From Selaginella moellendorffii (taxonomy: Eukaryota; Streptophyta; Lycopodiopsida; Selaginellales; Selaginellaceae), in the NCBI RefSeq assembly GCF_000143415.4, contig NW_003314283.1, forward strand, positions 1,532,272-1,596,271: a DNA stretch of 64,000 nt, given 5' to 3'. Shown one piece after another: positions 62,658 to 64,000 of this stretch. Both the position numbers and the translations under genes were made by a program. The notes beneath the pieces were generated by a model. That model did no database searches, had not been told where the DNA came from, and was given only the letters and a program-made list of their open reading frames with translations. The stretch's first letter is position 1. Each line of letters starts with the position of its first letter.

Positions 62658-64000
62658 TTACGTGCTCTTCTCCGCGAATGCGTTGGACAAGAGAATGTAA
62701 GGGGCACCGTCACCCTCACCATCACCATCACCGTCAGCGTCACCCCCGCCGTCACCATCACGGCGGACAAGGTTCTTAGCAGCCGCTTGGGCCAGTGTCG
62801 TACTACCGTGGTTCCGGCAAGCACACAGCATTGTCTTCCATGCGACTCTATCGGGGACGTACGGCATCGTGTGTACGAGCTCTTGGGCGGAATTTACGTG
62901 TCCCGCTCGCCCCAGCGCATCCACCACGCAGCAGTAGTGTTGCATTGACGGTTCCATGCCGTGATCCACAGAAATCGATCCAAACCATCTCTGGATCATC
63001 GCTCCACGGTTGTAGTAATCACAGTGGCAACGCGAGATAGCTATGATCATCCCCACCATCGTGCTCTCGTCCGGGACAAAGGCGTCAATTAGCATCGCGT
63101 GGAAGAGCTCCAGGCATTCGGCCAGGCTTCCGTACAGTGCCTGGCCCATGATCAAGGCATTGCACAAGACCGTGCTGGAGTGGCCGAACGGTACGGCGCG
63201 GAAGAGCGCGACCGCATTCCGGAGCTGTGCGTGCTGGACGTAGGCCGCGATCATGGCCGTCCACGTCACGGCATTCCGCTCCGGAATGGCGTGAAAGAGA
63301 TTCCGGGCGATGGCGAGGTGGCCATTCTGGGCGTAGGCTTCCACGGCCGCCGTCCACGAGACCACGTTGTGGTGTGGCATCTCGTAGAGGAAGATCGCCG
63401 CAGCGGCGTCCAGATCGCCCGCGCGCGCGTGGGCGATGGCGATGGCGCTGCTGGATTCGATCGTCTTGTCCGGCATTTGCTCCCGGATCGCAATGGCCTC
63501 TTCCATTCGCCCCGCCATCGCGAGCGCCCAGACGAGCGCGTTCCAAGTGGAGAGCGTGAGCTCTGGCATCGATCCTAGCAACCAGCGGGCGCCATCGTGG
63601 CGGCCCAGTTGCAGGTAGGCGACGAGCATCGCGGAGCACGTCAGGGCATTTCGGACAGGCGCCGATTCAAATGCTTCTTTCGCGCTATCAAGATCCCCTC
63701 GTTTGGCATTTGCCGCGATGATCAAAGTCGTAGAGAAAACGTCTCTCATGGGCATCTCTTCCAGCACACGAGAAGTTCCATCGCTAAAACCAACGATTGC
63801 GTGTGCCGCTAGAAGAGTGTTCCAGGAGACCATATCCCACTCCGGCAAAGAGTCAAAAGCAAGCTTGGTACTTTCTAGATCACCACTTTCGCCATAAGCC
63901 GCAAGAACAGAGTTCCAGGTTACTAGATCTCTGCAAGGCACCAGATTAAACATATTTATGGCTTGTCCAACGTCATTGTTCTTGTTGTAACAGGCAAGCA
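62658..64000 (-). CDS. PLS-type pentatricopeptide repeat protein (5' end beyond right edge)
   Basis: The minus strand is open from the right edge to a stop at 62658-62660, at least 440 codons. PPR units repeat about every 31-35 residues, for example RDLVTWNSVLAAYGESGDLE, WDMVSWNTLLAAHAIVGFSD and RNAVTWTAMIAAYVQHAQLR. An E-like motif follows (RVAWKTMLCACRNHGSTTLA). A Gly-Asp-Glu tract (GDGDGEGDG, from GTCACC-type repeats at about 62700-62765) interrupts it. The protein stops soon after APYILLSNAFAEKST, with no DYW domain. PLS proteins usually act in plastid or mitochondrial RNA editing. The start, and so any transit peptide, lies outside the window. Confidence 0.88.
   Translation of the reverse strand, partial: LACYNKNNDVGQAINMFNLVPCRDLVTWNSVLAAYGESGDLESTKLAFDSLPEWDMVSWNTLLAAHAIVGFSDGTSRVLEEMPMRDVFSTTLIIAANAKRGDLDSAKEAFESAPVRNALTCSAMLVAYLQLGRHDGARWLLGSMPELTLSTWNALVWALAMAGRMEEAIAIREQMPDKTIESSSAIAIAHARAGDLDAAAAIFLYEMPHHNVVSWTAAVEAYAQNGHLAIARNLFHAIPERNAVTWTAMIAAYVQHAQLRNAVALFRAVPFGHSSTVLCNALIMGQALYGSLAECLELFHAMLIDAFVPDESTMVGMIIAISRCHCDYYNRGAMIQRWFGSISVDHGMEPSMQHYCCVVDALGRAGHVNSAQELVHTMPYVPDRVAWKTMLCACRNHGSTTLAQAAAKNLVRRDGDGGGDADGDGDGEGDGAPYILLSNAFAEKST

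Noticed and set aside
1-64000. CRISPR arrays, bacterial operons, tRNA and rRNA genes
   Set aside because: Looked for by eye; no regularly spaced repeats and no recognisable tRNA or rRNA sequence were found, and the window is eukaryotic. A tRNAscan run could still reveal a tRNA missed by eye.

Overview
The window is nuclear DNA of a land plant with a very compact genome: introns are mostly 50-90 bases, intergenic gaps are short, and the gene set is plant-specific (BSD2, VIM/ORTHRUS, KUP/HAK, SUT, full-size ABCG/PDR, RLCK-VII, BZR1-type DNA-binding domain, PLS-type PPR). Compact genes, near-neutral base composition and many decayed paralogs together fit a lycophyte such as Selaginella. That assignment is inference; no marker in the window proves it.

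Layout. 1-790 (-): 5' part of a DIT1/PvcA-type isocyanide synthase gene running off the left edge, head-to-head with a full-size ABCG transporter (1245-6899 +). A second, tandem ABCG copy lies at 9831-15355 (+); between them are three broken or unrecognised fragments. 15577-17337 (+): two chloroplast genes, a BSD2-type zinc-finger chaperone and a lumen-type TPR protein. 18323-25535 (-): an RLCK-VII kinase, a BZR1/BAM-type DNA-binding protein without amylase domain, and a KUP/HAK/KT potassium transporter. 26459-28447 (+): a secreted plant-conserved protein and a small five-exon gene of unknown family. 28465-29163 (-): a secreted jacalin-type lectin.

29500-37110 is a graveyard: a broken isocyanide synthase copy, a broken GPI mannosyltransferase 3 (PIG-B) copy, a decayed P-loop NTPase gene resembling Crinkler/RHS-type proteins, a MYND-like remnant and a third isocyanide synthase scrap. 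37522-41681 holds an inverted pair of SET-domain genes flanking a small RibB-fold gene that has lost its catalytic motif. Two more PIG-B pseudogenes (41840-43200 - and 46470-47430 +) bracket a VIM/ORTHRUS E3 ligase (43330-46074 -).

47721-58328 (-) is a run of ordinary genes: SUT sucrose transporter, long-chain acyl-CoA synthetase, an intronless 878-residue coiled-coil protein, a membrane steroid-binding (MAPR) protein and proteasome subunit beta-2. The proteasome gene is divergent from a CPL1/CPL2-type RNA polymerase II CTD phosphatase (59202-62540 +); a PPR gene (62658 to the right edge, -) closes the window. For the split genes where I summed exons, the reconstructed coding lengths are multiples of three.

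The most interesting association is the isocyanide synthase paired with tandem ABCG exporters, a possible plant make-and-export module. Other notable points are six GC-AG introns, one intron present in only one of two near-identical paralogs, and repeated decay of DIT1 and PIG-B copies within 47 kb.
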